Program-made: the position numbers and the translations under genes | The notes under the pieces: model-generated | Databases searched by the model: none | What the model saw: only the letters and a program-made list of their open reading frames with translations | Told to the model about the DNA's origin: nothing | Origin: Macrostomum hystrix | Taxonomy: Eukaryota; Platyhelminthes; Macrostomidae | NCBI GenBank assembly: GCA_950097015.1 | Contig: CATNEN010000007.1 | Span: 1,674,001 to 1,738,000, forward strand | Direction: 5' to 3' | Length of the DNA: 64,000 nucleotides | Shown: positions 47,201-59,076 of the stretch, in pieces | Layout of the letters: every line of letters begins with the position of its first letter | How positions within the stretch are numbered: the stretch's first letter is position 1

Positions 47201-48212
47201 TCAGCTGCTCCACGTCAGCCAGGAGCTGCTCGAAGCCGCTGACTGCAACCCGTTCTACATCGGTCTAGATAAGCGACGCGGGCGTCTCGTGTTGGCCATT
47301 CGGGGCACCCTGTCCCTGCAGGACGTCCTCACTGACCTGCGCGCCGATGCGGAACAGATCTGGCCGGAAGCGGAATCAGATGCCAATCTCAGCGCGAGGT
47401 GCCGCGATTCTTCTACTAAAGGATCGAAAGCTGTGAATTTTGCGTTGGAGAGTGTTTCTGTACACCCCCGACCAGGATCAGCGCATTCGAAAGCGAAGCC
47501 GGCTAGCGGCGCCTGTTCCGGTCACAGCGGCATTGTTCGCGCAGCTGAACGAGTCCATCAGCTGCTGCTCAGTTCCGGTTGGCTGGCTGAATCCCTGCCA
47601 CTGCTCATCACCGGCCATAGTCTGGGCGCCGGCATTGCCGTTGTTCTCGGCCTGAGGCTGCGTTCCTCGCACGTCACAGACGCTCCCAACGTGCTGGCAT
47701 TCAGTCCGCCAGGCGGTCTTCTGTGCTCCGCAGGTGCCGAGGCCGCTAGTGGTTTCGTCACCTCCGTTGTGATTGGCAAGGACGCAGTCTGCCGCTTAGG
47801 ACTGGCTCAGTTAGAAGGCATGCGGGCGGCCATGACGTCATTGTTGAACAGAGCCAGGAAGCCAAAGTGGCGCATCATCTGCTGCAATGGTGACGGCGGC
47901 CAGCCAATCGAAGAGGAAGAAATGACTGACAGCTTTCTCAGGCAGGATTGGCACGCCGCCGCGGGCGCGGGCAATGACCGGCCGCCCCTCTACCTGCCGG
48001 GCAAGATTCTCCACCTGGTTCGATCGGCGCGGCCTAGCAAGGCTGCTCCAGTCCTCTGGCAGGCTGTCTGGGCTGATCGGGCCGATTTCGACGAACTTCT
48101 GGTGTCGCCGTCGATGCTGCGAGATCACCTTCCCGACTGCGTGTTGGAAGCTCTGGAACAGATGGCCGAACAGGTGCGGGCCGGTGACAGACTAGTGCAG
48201 ATTGATGTTTGA
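41295..48212 (+). CDS. DAGLB: sn-1-specific diacylglycerol lipase, seven exons
   Basis: Exons are 41295-41389, 42362-42645, 43090-43203, 44799-45021, 45177-45396, 46206-46423 and 47084-48212, all GT-AG with matching phases. The product is 760 residues. Exon 1 begins MPGLVLFRRRWAIGSDDMVV, a hallmark of DAGL. Four membrane spans follow: around the exon 1/2 join, IYLAIICLCLIVEALIV, LLLLELTWLGCGIA and AMLLMLLSVWCAF. Then comes LFSEFFRDLDVVPSDVLAGL and a lipase core. The nucleophile is Ser564 in TGHSLGAG; the likely acid is Asp618 (VIGKDAVCRLG) and the likely His is His733 (MLRDHLPD). The enzyme cuts diacylglycerol at sn-1 to make 2-arachidonoylglycerol. The lack of a long C-terminal tail and LSLQDVLTDL favour the beta type, but it may be a single invertebrate DAGL. 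Introns 1 and 2 carry SINEs; introns 3, 5 and 6 carry minisatellites. Confidence 0.93.
41811..42090 (-). mobile_element. SINE family 2 copy in DAGL intron 1
   Basis: On the minus strand it starts with a tRNA-like head, GGTGGCAGAGCGGTTAACTC, and runs through the shared body to CCATTGCCCACAGCACTTC. It is opposite in orientation to the host gene. An AT-rich tail follows. Confidence 0.85.
42714..42990 (-). mobile_element. SINE family 2 copy in DAGL intron 2
   Basis: On the minus strand it has a clear B-box, GAGTTCGATTCCGC, and the same body as the intron 1 copy, including the TCTGACGATGAGAAAGTCAG block. It is antisense to the gene. Confidence 0.85.
43512..44519. repeat. 15/17-bp minisatellite in DAGL intron 3
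   Basis: Units GTGTGATACAGAGAAGG (17 bp) and GTGTGACAGAGAAGG/AGGG (15-16 bp) alternate. The sense strand is purine-rich. Blocks of about 180 bases (near 43990 and 44180) repeat almost exactly. Long Ser/His/Leu frames on the minus strand are by-products. Confidence 0.95.
45443..46171. repeat. 22-bp minisatellite in DAGL intron 5
   Basis: About 33 copies of GTATCTCCCTGCATCTCACT plus AG/CA/CC. It starts about 45 bases after the donor at 45397 and ends about 35 bases before the acceptor, filling nearly the whole intron. The sense strand is pyrimidine-rich. Confidence 0.95.
46482..47036. repeat. 29-bp minisatellite in DAGL intron 6
   Basis: About 19 copies of CTGTGAGTCACTCCCACCAT plus TCCACTATT, with C/G variation in CCACC/CCAGC. 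Each unit contains GTGAGT, a perfect splice-donor hexamer. The real donor at 46424 (CAG/GTGAGT) lies about 60 bases upstream. Confidence 0.95.
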
Positions 48213-48256
48213 GAAAACCGGATACTGCTGAGTATAGAACTTCATCAGCACTAATG

Positions 48257-48262
48257 ATTAAA
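48257..48262 (+). terminator. Possible poly(A) signal ATTAAA of DAGL
   Basis: Common variant hexamer 45 bases after the stop and before the next minisatellite. Confidence 0.35.
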
Positions 48263-48301
48263 ATTGTACTCGTACGCGTTGTTTTAGACTCTTGAAGGTT
48301 T

Positions 48302-48843
48302 GGAGGTTTTGGATGGGATTTAGAGAGGTTTTGGATGGGATTTAGAGAGGTTTTGGATGGGATTTAGAGAGGTTTTGGATGGGATTTAAAGAGGTTTTGG
48401 ATGGGATTTAGAGAGGTTTTGGATGGGATTTAGGGAGGTTTTAGATTTTGATGGTATTTAAATAGGTTTTAGATGGGATTTAGAGATGTTTTAGATGGGA
48501 TTTAAATAGGTTTTAGATGGGATTTAAATAGGTTTTAGATGGGATTTAGAGAGGTTATGAATGGGATTTAGAGAGGTTTTGGATGGGATTTAGGGAGGTT
48601 TTAGATAGGATTTAGAGAGTTTATGGATGGGATTTAAAGAGGTTTTGGATGGGATTTAAAGAGGTTTTGGATGGGATTTAAATAGGTTTTAGATGGGATT
48701 TAGCGAGGTTTTAGATGGGATTTAGGGAGGTTTTAGATGGGATTTAGGTAGGTTTTAGATGGGATTTAGGGAGGTTTTAGATGGGATTTAGGGAGGTTTT
48801 AGATGGGATTTAGAGATGTTTTGGATGGCATTTAGCGAGGTTA
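48302..48843. repeat. 22-bp minisatellite downstream of DAGL
   Basis: About 24 copies of GAGGTTTTGGATGGGATTTA plus GA, with many single-base variants (TTTTAGATGGG, AAATAGG). It starts 90 bases after the stop. Confidence 0.93.
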
Positions 48844-49626
48844 TATGTGTGAGTTAGAGGCATTTAGGGTCTTATCCAGAATGTGCAACTACATCAATTT
48901 AAGTGCAACAATCAATGCACTTAAATTGAATTTTCCCTTATTAAAAAAGACAATCTTTTATCTAGGTATTGCAGAGTCAGAATCAGAACATTTTCCCTCT
49001 TTCATTAGCTGTTTCATTAGTCTGTGATTTTTCTGTCTACTGAGCTTAATTTTTACACTTTTCCAACGTGTCTCTACCTTTCTAGGTTTCTAACCATTTA
49101 TTGGCTTTGTTGAATCAGGCTGCATATCATTTTACCAGTTCTCTCCTACCTAATTGGACCTCGTATCATAGCTCGTTCATTGTGCTTTTTGTTATTTTTT
49201 GTCAGTAATAAACTATCAGATTTCTGACATAAAATGGATTCAAGTAAACAACCTTCTTTAATCGTCAAACTTCTTTTAACTAATTAGCTGACGAGGATTC
49301 TTTCGCATAGTTGCTCTTTCAAAATCAAAGCTGTTTGACGTCAGACAGTGTAGTTGATGATGAAATTAGTTTTAGTGCAAGCGAGTTTCATGACAAGCTT
49401 TGTCACAAGGGCCAGTTAAGCTAGAATAGTCGTGTTACTTCTAGTTTATTTCAAACTTTCTTGCTCTTGTCAAGCCATTCGGAATAGAACAAAACATTGC
49501 ACCGGCCTTGAGCAGTGCTCTCTCTCGTGCTACCGTGGGCGCACTTTTAATAAGCCTCTCTTTCTCTCTTTAATTTTTGTATTCTCTCTGCTTGCGTGCC
49601 CATAATAGTTTAGAGCTTCTAGAGAA
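48844..49626. other. DAGL-DALRD3-like intergenic gap
   Basis: AT-rich with CTCTCT runs near 49550-49590; no exon recognised. Confidence 0.4.
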
Positions 49627-49634
49627 TATATAAG
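49627..49634 (+). promoter_or_regulatory. TATA box TATATAAG of the DALRD3-like gene
   Basis: It lies 129 bases before the ATG at 49756, implying initiation near 49657 and a 5' UTR of about 100 bases. Confidence 0.5.
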
Positions 49635-49755
49635 CGTCAAACCGGTGCATACGCGTAGGACGCGTTTGTAGGGCCTGTCTTCTCGACTTACCAATATTAG
49701 TGACTTAATAATAGCAAAAGTTAGGTTTTCATTTCATTTTTCCCTATTTAACAAT

Positions 49756-51733
49756 ATGAGCAGCAACTCGTGGAGTGAGCGGTTCTACCAGAGGTGAGTG
49801 CGAAATTTCATACAGGACCTAAACTTTTGCCACACTGAACTTTTAAAGCCTCAAGTTATTCATGCACTTAATTCTACACTGACAACACTCACAATGTCAC
49901 AACACTCACAATGTCACAACACTGACAATGTCACAACACTGACAACTGTCACAACACTGACAACTGTCACAACACTGACAACTGTCACAACACTGACAAC
50001 TGTCACAGCACTGACAACTGTCACAACACTGACAACTGTCACAGCACTGACAACTGTCACGACACTGACAACTGTCACAACACTGACAACTGTAGAATTT
50101 GTAGAATTTGATGTAACTGATATAGTATATGTTTATTATGTATCGAGAGAAAGATGTGGCATAGTGTCAGGCCACCTGCCCGCCTGTTGCAGCCTGTCTA
50201 ACCGTCAGCAGAACTCGTCGCCGTCACTGCGGCAGCAGCAGCAGCAGCAGCTGTTTCAAATTCTGCTCAGCTCGCAGATCCGTCAGAGGTGGCAGCTGTT
50301 GCAGAGGATTCTGCATTCCGAGCCGCTGTACGGCTTCGAGGCTCCGCTGCCGACTAAGAGTCGAGTCCTGATCGCCTGGCCGTGTCAGCGGGGTCGCCTG
50401 ACTCCCAGCGGTGCTCGAGTCGCTCTCCTGGCTAACTTTGTTCAGCTAATTAATAGGGCCTTTGGTAATCACGTTGAGGATCTTGTCGCTTCAGTTGCGC
50501 CTCCGCGAGATAATGTTGATAAGGATGAGGATAAGCGAAACTCCCTGATTCTGACTGGCGACATCGAGCGCCTCGGACTGCGGCACTGCCGGCTGGAGAG
50601 TGAGGAGTTCTACGCCAAGGAGTCCCACCGGCTGGCCAGGGTGGGTGAATGGGAGGATGGCAGAGTGAATAGCAGAATGAATGTGATGGCATGGCAGAGT
50701 GAATAGCAGAATGAATGTGATGGCATGGCAGAGTGAATAGCAGAATGAATGTGATGGCATGGCAGAGTGAATAGCAGAATGAATGTGATGGCATGGCAGA
50801 GTGAATAGCAGAATGAATGTGATGGCATGGCAGAGTGAATAGCAGAATGAATGTGATGGCATGGCAGAGTGAATAGCAGAATGAATGTGATGGCATGGCA
50901 GAGTGAATAGCAGAATGAATGTGATGGCATGGCAGAATGAATGTGATGGCGTGGTAGAATGTCGCCAACAGTCGCCGGGTGCTCATCCGCAGGTTCTGAG
51001 CAGTCTTGGGCTCGCAGGCGGCGAGGCCTGGTCCAACAGCCGGCTGGGCGACCTGCTGGCGGCTCTGGCCCGCGCGGAGCGGACCTCCTATCACCGGCTG
51101 CACTGGGTGGCTGGTCACGACTCCGCTGACCGTATCGAAGCTTTAGCAGCCGGTCTGAGCCGTCTCGGTTATCGCCGTCTCGCCGAACCGTCGCCATGGC
51201 CGTTGCACGTTAGCGTCGGTCCGGTTTCTTTGGCAACGGGCTCGCCCAGCCGCCTAGAAGAGTGGCTGCTGTGCGGCGAGGCTGAGTCTACCGACTGGGA
51301 GGCGCGTGACAATGTCCTGCTGCAGCTGCTGGCTCCGCCTAGGGCCATGCCGGCTACAATTGGTGTCACGCACTGGCGACACACTGGCGATGCCCTGACA
51401 GCTGCCAGACTGCGCCGTACACGCCAACGATTGCTTGTTGAAAGTTCGCCTTTCAAAGCCGGCGATACCGACTTTGATGAAGATCCGAGCAGTTGGACTC
51501 GGCAGGATTCGGCCCTGGCTCAGCACCTGGCTGACTTCCCCCAAGCCGCCATGGCCACATACCTGTCCTATGAACCACGTCCATTGCTCAACCACCTGGC
51601 TAAGCTGTCTCAGCTGGTTGATGAAGCGGACATGGTAGATGATCTAACCAGGCCGAGCAGTCTATTGGCCAAAGCTGCAGGTCGTGTGTTCGATTCCACT
51701 TGCTCAGTGCTCGGTCTGCTGTCGGGCTGTTGA
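49756..51733 (+). CDS. DALRD3: DALRD3-like protein (DALR anticodon-binding domain), three exons
   Basis: Exons are 49756-49793, 50193-50640 and 50993-51733; phases 2/1 and 0/0 join cleanly. The product is 408 residues. It starts MSSNSWSERFYQR, has a poly-Gln run (about residue 30), and ends with a helical region containing DSALAQHLADFPQAAMATYL and EPRPLLNHLAKLSQLVDEA. This matches the DALR domain of arginyl-tRNA synthetases (the aLaRhLadFP ... eP..L..YL.eLa pattern). There is no catalytic HIGH/KMSKS core. That combination points to DALRD3, which in vertebrates delivers the METTL2 methyltransferase to arginine tRNAs for m3C32 formation. It is shorter than the human protein (about 540). Both introns consist largely of private minisatellites. 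Confidence 0.65.
49877..50093. repeat. 18-bp minisatellite in DALRD3-like intron 1
   Basis: About 12 copies of CACAACACTGACAACTGT, plus shorter CACAATGT units at the left. The intron is open in the exon frame, so the array could be mistaken for coding (TTLTTV repeats). The donor at 49794 and acceptor at 50192 argue against that. Confidence 0.93.
50656..50960. repeat. 34-bp minisatellite in DALRD3-like intron 2
   Basis: About 9 copies of AGAGTGAATAGCAGAATGAA plus TGTGATGGCATGGC. It begins about 15 bases after the donor at 50641 and ends about 30 bases before the acceptor. Confidence 0.95.
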
Positions 51734-51834
51734 TGACTGCACTTTTTTTAGTTGTTTTATAGGCTTGGATGCAAACAGCTATTTGTATATAGAGACAGGA
51801 ACAGGTACACAGACAAGTAGATGATATACATCGA

Positions 51835-51840
51835 AATAAA
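51835..51840 (+). terminator. Poly(A) signal AATAAA of the DALRD3-like gene
   Basis: Canonical hexamer about 100 bases after the stop. Confidence 0.6.
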
Positions 51841-51873
51841 ATGTAGTCTATCTAATGATAGACAGTGCGTGTA

Positions 51874-52138
51874 AGTAGACAGGCGGTTAGATAGGCAGGC
51901 AGGTAGGTAGATAAGACAGGCAGGTAGGTAGATAAAACAGGCAGGTAGATGGACAGGCAGTTAGGAAGATAGAACAGGTAGGTAGATGGAACAGGCATGT
52001 GGATAGACATGCAGGTAGATAGAGCAGGTAGGTAGATAGACATGCAGGCAGGTAGATAGACATGCAGGCAGGTAGATAGACATGCAGGCAGGTAGATAGA
52101 CATGCAGGCAGGATTGCAGACAGGTAAGTAGATTGACA
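51874..52138. repeat. Degenerate CAGGTAGATAGA-type tandem repeat
   Basis: Irregular units built from GCAGGTAGATAGA and ACATGCAGGCAG, clearest as 20-bp units at 52040-52110. It directly follows the DALRD3-like 3' end. Confidence 0.88.
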
Positions 52139-52206
52139 TGCACGTAAAAGGTCGTAAAGTCATTTCGGATAGTTAATCGGACATTCGAGTATGTCATTTG
52201 TCAATA

Positions 52207-55200
52207 AATCTCTAATCTCAAATCTCTAAACTATCTCTAATCTCAAATCTATCTCTAATCTCAAATCTCTAAACTATCTCTAATCTCTAATCTCTAAACT
52301 AACTCTAATCTCAAATCTCTAAACTATCTCTAATCTCAAATCTCTAAACTATCTCTAATCTCAAATCTCTAAACTATCTCTAATCTCTAATCTCTAAGCT
52401 ATCTCTAATCTCTAATCTCTAAACTATCTCTAATCTCAAATGTCTAAACTATCTCTAATCTCAAATCTCTAAACTATCTCTAATCTCAAATCTCTAAACT
52501 ATCTCTAATCTCAAATCTCTAAACTATCTCTAATCTCAAATCTCTAAACTATCTCTAATCTCTAATCTCTAAACTATCTCTAATCTCAAATCTCTAAACT
52601 ATCTCTAATCTCAAATCTCTAAACTATCTCTAATCTCAAATCTCTAAACTAACTCTAATCTCAAATCTCTAAACTATCTCTAATCTCAAATGTCTAAACT
52701 ATGTCTAATCTCAAATCTCTAAACTATCTCTAATCTCTAATCTCTAAACTAACTCTAATCTCTAATCTCTAAACTATCTCTAATCTCAAATGTCTAAACT
52801 ATCTCTAATCTCAAATCTCTAAACTATCTCTAATCTCAAATGTCTAAACTATGTCAAATCTCAAATCTCTAAACTATCTCTAATCTCTAATCTCTAAACT
52901 ATCTCTAATCTCTAATCTCTAAACTATCTCTAATCTCAAATCTCTAAACTATCTCTAATCTCAAATCTCTAAACTATCTCTAATCTCAAATGTCTAAACT
53001 ATCTCTAATCTCAAATGTCTAAACTATCTCTAATCTCAAATCTCTAAACTATCTCTAATCTCAAATCTCTAAACTATCTCTAATCTCAAATCTCTAAACT
53101 ATCTCTAATCTCTAATCTCTAAACTAACTCTAATCTCTAATCTCTAAACTATCTCTAATCTCAAATCTCTAAACTATCTCTAATCTCTAATCTCTAAACT
53201 AACTCTAATCTCAAATCTCTAAACTATCTCTAATCTCAAATGTCTAAACTATGTCTAATCTCAAATCTCTAAACTATCTCTAATCTCTAATCTCTAAACT
53301 ATCTCTAATCTCAAATCTCTAAACTATCTCTAATCTCTAATCTCTAAACTAACTCTAATCTCAAATCTCTAAACTATCTCTAATCTCAAATGTCTAAACT
53401 ATGTCTAATCTCAAATCTCTAAACTATCTCTAATCTCAAATCTCTAAACTATCTCTAATCTCAAATCTCTAAACTATCTCTAATCTCAAATGTCTAAACT
53501 ATGTCTAATCTCAAATCTCTAAACTATCTCTAATCTCTAATCTCTAAACTAACTCTAATCTCAAATCTCTAAACTATCTCTAATCTCAAATGTCTAAACT
53601 ATGTCTAATCTCAAATCTCTAAACTATGTCTAATCTCAAATCTCTAAACTATCTCTAATCTCAAATCTCTAAACTATCTCAAATCTCAAATCTCTAAGCT
53701 ATCTCTAATCTCAAATCTCTAAACTATCTCTAATCTCTAATCTCTAAACTATCTCTAATCTCAAATGTCTAAACTATCTCTAATCTCAAATCTCTAAACT
53801 ATCTCTAATCTCTAATCTCTAAACTAACTCTAATCTCAAATCTCTAAACTATCTCTAATCTCAAATGTCTAAACTATGTCTAATCTCAAATCTCTAAACT
53901 ATCTCTAATCTCAAATGTCTAAACTATGTCTAATCTCAAATCTCTAAACTATCTCTAATCTCAAATCTCTAAACTATCTCTAATCTCAAATCTCTAAACT
54001 ATCTCTAATCTCAAATCTCTAAACTATCTCTAATCTCAAATCTCTAAGCTATCTCTAATCTCAAATCTCTAAACTATCTCTAATCTCTAATCTCTAAACT
54101 ATCTCTAATCTCAAATGTCTAAACTATCTCTAATCTCAAATCTCTAAACTATCTCTAATCTCTAATCTCTAAACTAACTCTAATCTCAAATCTCTAAACT
54201 ATCTCTAATCTCAAATGTCTAAACTATGTCTAATCTCAAATCTCTAAACTATCTCTAATCTCAAATGTCTAAACTATGTCTAATCTCAAATCTCTAAACT
54301 ATCTCTAATCTCAAATCTCTAAACTATCTCTAATCTCAAATCTCTAAACTATCTCTAATCTCTAATCTCTAAACTATCTCTAATCTCTAATCTCTAAACT
54401 ATGTCTAATCTCAAATCTCTAAGCTATCTCTAATCTCAAATCTCTAAACTATCTCTAATCTCAAATCTCTAAACTATCTCTAATCTCAAATCTCTAAGCT
54501 ATCTCTAATCTCAAATGTCTAAACTATGTCTAATCTCAAATCTCTAAACTATCTCTAATCTCAAATCTCTAAACTATCTCTAATCTCAAATCTCTAAACT
54601 ATCTCTAATCTCAAATCTCTAAACTATCTCTAATCTCAAATCTCTAAACTATCTCTAATCTCAAATCTCTAAACTATCTCTAATCTCAAATCTCTAAACT
54701 ATCTCTAATCTCAAATCTCTAAACTATCTCTAATCTCTAATCTCTAAACTATCTCTAATCTCTAATCTCTAAACTATCTCTAATCTCAAATCTCTAAACT
54801 ATCTCTAATCTCAAATCTCTAAGCTATCTCTAATCTCTAATCTCTAAACTATCTCAAATCTCAAATCTCTAAACTATCTCAAATCTCAAATCTCTAAGCT
54901 ATCTCTAATCTCTAATCTCTAAACTATCTCTAATCTCTAATCTCTAAACTATCTCTAATCTCAAATCTCTAAACTATCTCAAATCTCAAATCTCTAAGCT
55001 ATCTCTAATCTCAAATGTCTAAACTATCTCTAATCTCAAATCTCTAAACTATCTCTAATCTCTAATCTCTAAACTATCTCTAATCTCAAATCTCTAAACT
55101 ATCTCAAATCTCAAATCTCTAAGCTATCTCTAATCTCAAATGTCTAAACTATCTCTAATCTCAAATCTCTAAACTATCTCAAATCTCAAATCTCTAAGCT

Positions 55201-57501
55201 ATCTCTAATCTCAAATCTCTAAGCTATCTCTAATCTCTAATCTCTAAACTATCTCTAATCTCTAATCTCTAAACTATCTCTAATCTCAAATCTCTAAACT
55301 ATCTCAAATCTCAAATCTCTAAGCTATCTCTAATCTCAAATGTCTAAACTATCTCTAATCTCAAATCTCTAAACTATCTCTAATCTCAAATCTCTAAACT
55401 ATCTCAAATCTCAAATCTCTAAGCTATCTCTAATCTCAAATGTCTAAACTATCTCTAATCTCAAATCTCTAAACTATCTCTAATCTCTAATCTCTAAACT
55501 ATCTCTAATCTCTAATCTCTAAACTATCTCTAATCTCAAATCTCTAAGCTATCTCTAATCTCTAATCTCTAAACTATCTCTAATCTCAAATCTCTAAACT
55601 ATCTCTAATCTCAAATCTCTAAACTATCTCTAATCTCACATCTCTAAGCTATCTCTAATCTCAAATGTCTAAACTATCTCTAATCTCAAATGTCTAAACT
55701 ATCTCTAATCTCAAATGTCTAAGCTATCTCTAATCTCAAATCTCTAAACTATCTCTAATCTCAAATGTCTAAACTATCTCTAATCTCAAATCTCTAAACT
55801 ATCTCTAATCTCAAATCTCTAAACTATCTCTAATCTCACATCTCTAAGCTATCTCTAATCTCAAATGTCTAAACTATCTCTAATCTCAAATGTCTAAACT
55901 ATCTCTAATCTCAAATGTCTAAGCTATCTCTAATCTCAAATCTCTAAACTATCTCTAATCTCAAATGTCTAAACTATCTCTAATCTCAAATGTCTAAACT
56001 ATCTCTAATCTCAAATCTCTAAACTATCTCTAATCTCAAATGTCTAAAATATCTCTAATCTCAAATCTCTAAAATATCTCTAATCTCAAATCTCTAAGCT
56101 ATCTCTAATCTCAAATGTCTAAACTATCTCTAATCTCAAATCTCTAAACAAAGCTCTAATCTCAAATCTCTAAACTATCTCTAATCTCAAATCTCTAAAC
56201 TATCTCTAATCTCTAATCTCTAAACTATCTCTAATCTCAAATCTCTAAACAAAGCTCTAATCTCAAATCTCTAAACTAACTCTAATCTCTAATCTCTAAA
56301 CTATCTCTAATCTCTAATCTCTAAACTATCTCTAATCTCTAATCTCTAAACTATCTCTAATCTCAAATCTCTAAGCTATCTCTAATCTCTAATCTCTAAA
56401 CTATCTCTAATCTCAAATCTCTAAACTATCTCTAATCTCAAATCTCTAAACTATCTCTAATCTCACATCTCTAAGCTATCTCTAATCTCAAATGTCTAAA
56501 CTATCTCTAATCTCAAATGTCTAAACTATCTCTAATCTCAAATGTCTAAGCTATCTCTAATCTCAAATCTCTAAACTATCTCTAATCTCAAATGTCTAAA
56601 CTATCTCTAATCTCAAATCTCTAAACTATCTCTAATCTCAAATCTCTAAACTATCTCTAATCTCACATCTCTAAGCTATCTCTAATCTCAAATGTCTAAA
56701 CTATCTCTAATCTCAAATGTCTAAACTATCTCTAATCTCAAATGTCTAAGCTATCTCTAATCTCAAATCTCTAAACTATCTCTAATCTCAAATGTCTAAA
56801 CTATCTCTAATCTCAAATGTCTAAACTATCTCTAATCTCAAATCTCTAAACTATCTCTAATCTCAAATGTCTAAAATATCTCTAATCTCAAATCTCTAAA
56901 ATATCTCTAATCTCAAATCTCTAAGCTATCTCTAATCTCAAATGTCTAAACTATCTCTAATCTCAAATCTCTAAACAAAGCTCTAATCTCAAATCTCTAA
57001 ACTATCTCTAATCTCAAATCTCTAAACTATCTCTAATCTCTAATCTCTAAACTATCTCTAATCTCAAATCTCTAAACAAAGCTCTAATCTCAAATCTCTA
57101 AACTAACTCTAATCTCTAATCTCTAAACTATCTCTAATCTCAAATCTCTAAACTATCTCTAATCTCAAATCTCTAAACTATCTCTAATCTCAAATCTCTA
57201 AGCTATCTCTAATCTCTAATCTCTAAACTATCTCTAATCTCTAATCTCTAAACTATCTCTAATCTCTAATCTCTAAACTATCTCTAATCTCAAATCTCTA
57301 AACTATCTCTAATCTCAAATCTCTAAACTATCTCTAATCTCAAATCTCTAAACTATGTCTAATCTCAAATCTCTAAACTATCTCAAATCTCTAAACTATC
57401 TCTAATCTCAAATCTCTAAACTATCTCAAATCTCTAAACTATCTCTAATCTCTAATCTCTAAACTATCTCAAATCTCAAATCTCTAAACAAAGCTCTAAT
57501 C
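52207..57501. repeat. 5.3-kb satellite of 25-bp units
   Basis: About 210 copies of CTCTAATCTCAAATCTCTAA plus ACTAT, with a limited set of variants (TCTAATCTC for TCAAATCTC, ATGTCT, CTAAGCTAT, CTAACTC). Markers CTCACATCTC and AAACAAAGCTC recur exactly 827 bases apart (55637/56464, 55837/56664, 56146/56973, 56247/57074), showing a tandem duplication of about 33 units. It has no coding potential and sits between two genes on the same strand. Confidence 0.97.
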
Positions 57502-57974
57502 CAATTGTTTTACTGTTACAAAAATCAATTTCGTCGCTAAATGTAATGTCGCTCAGATTTGTATAAATTATATCGTAACTAGTATTTTAAAATTCAATTC
57601 ATTAAATTGCATTAAAATCGTTTTTATGTTTTTTATAAACATCAATTGTTTTAAGTCGAAAGAAAATGCCATTTTTACTCGTTTTTACATGTTTTTGAAA
57701 CACTGTTGTTCATGACATCTTATATGGTGCTGTGCTGTTTGATCCATTGCAATTTTCAACAGTTCGTTTCACATTTTTTGTCCGTCGACAATTCATTTTA
57801 CGGCAAAATCTTATCACATTTTCTATTCAACTTTAAGATGTGTTTTATTTAAGGGCTGATTTGCATTAGCTGTTTTATATAAACTACAGATAGACGGCGC
57901 ATCACAAATATATATTTGTTAGAATGCTTGCAAAGTACAGCTAAATCATCTTTCATTCAACTGACTACCAATTC
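57502..57974. other. Spacer between two satellites
   Basis: AT-rich, no exon or repeat recognised. Confidence 0.4.
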
Positions 57975-59012
57975 GGGGAGAGGGAAGTTGGGTAGGAAAA
58001 GAGGGGATTAAGATTGGGATAGAGAGAACTGGAAATGTGGAGCAGTGGGGTGGGGGAACATGGGTGGGGGATAGAGGAACAGGGGTGTAGGAAAGGGGAA
58101 GATGGTAGTAGGACAGGGGAAGAGGGGAGTAGGATAGGGGAACAGGGTAGTAGGAAAGGGGAACAGGGTAGTAGGATAGGGGAACAGGGTAGTAGGATAG
58201 GGGAACAGGGGTGTAGGAAAGGGGAACATGGTAGTAGGATAGGGGAACAGGGTAGTAGGATAAGGGAACAGGGTAGTAGGATAGGGGAACAGGGGTGTAG
58301 GAAAGGGGAACATGGTAGTAGGATAGGGGAACAGGGTAGTAGGAAAGGGGAACAGGGTAGTAGGATAGGGGAACAGGGTAGTAGGATAGGGGAACAGGGG
58401 TGTAGGAAAGGGGAACATGGTAGTAGGATAGGGGAACAGGGTAGTAGGATAAGGGAACAGGGTAGTAGGATAGGGGAACAGGGGTGTAGGAAAGGGGAAC
58501 ATGGTAGTAGGATAGGGGAGCAGGGTAGTAGGATAGGGGAACAGGGTAGTAGGATAGGGGAACATGGTAGTAGGACAGGGGAACAGGGGAGTAGGATAGG
58601 GGAACATGGTAGTAGGACAGGGGAACAGGGGAGTAGGATAGGGGAACATGGTAGTAGGACAGGGGAACAGGGGAGTAGGATAGGGGAACATGGTAGTAGG
58701 ATAGGGGAACAGGGTAGTAGGATAGGGGAACATGGTAGTAGGACAGGGGAACAGGGGAGTAGGATAGGGGAACATGGTAGTAGGATAGGGGAACAGGGTA
58801 GTAGGATAGGGGAACAGGGTAGTAGGAAAGGGGAACAGGGTAGTAGGATAGGGGAACAGGGTAGTAGGATAGGGGAACAGGGTAGTTGGAAAGGGGAACA
58901 TTGGTGTAGGAGAGGGCACAGGGTTGTGTGATAGGGGATCAGGGGTGTAGGAAAGGGGAACAGGGGTGTAGAAAGGGGCACAGGGTTGTGTGATAGGGGA
59001 TCAGGGGTGTAT
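57975..59012. repeat. G-rich 21-bp minisatellite
   Basis: About 48 copies of GGGGAACAGGGTAGTAGGATA and related GGTGTAGGAAA and CATGGTAGTAGG variants. The plus strand carries regularly spaced G-runs (GGGG, GGG, GG), so it could fold into G-quadruplexes. It ends about 65 bases before the MYND gene ATG. Open frames on both strands are repeat by-products. Confidence 0.95.
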
Positions 59013-59076
59013 CATCCTTGGCTCAGTCTTCCAAATCTACGCAAGATGCTCCACATTCTGACTTCCAGCCCAGCCA

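Noticed and set aside
49798-50192. Coding extension of the DALRD3-like exon through TTLTTV repeats
   Set aside because: A donor at 49794 and an acceptor at 50192 join the first exon in frame, and the stretch is an 18-bp minisatellite.
57965-58981. Three overlapping 300-codon frames on both strands
   Set aside because: All come from the G-rich 21-bp array.
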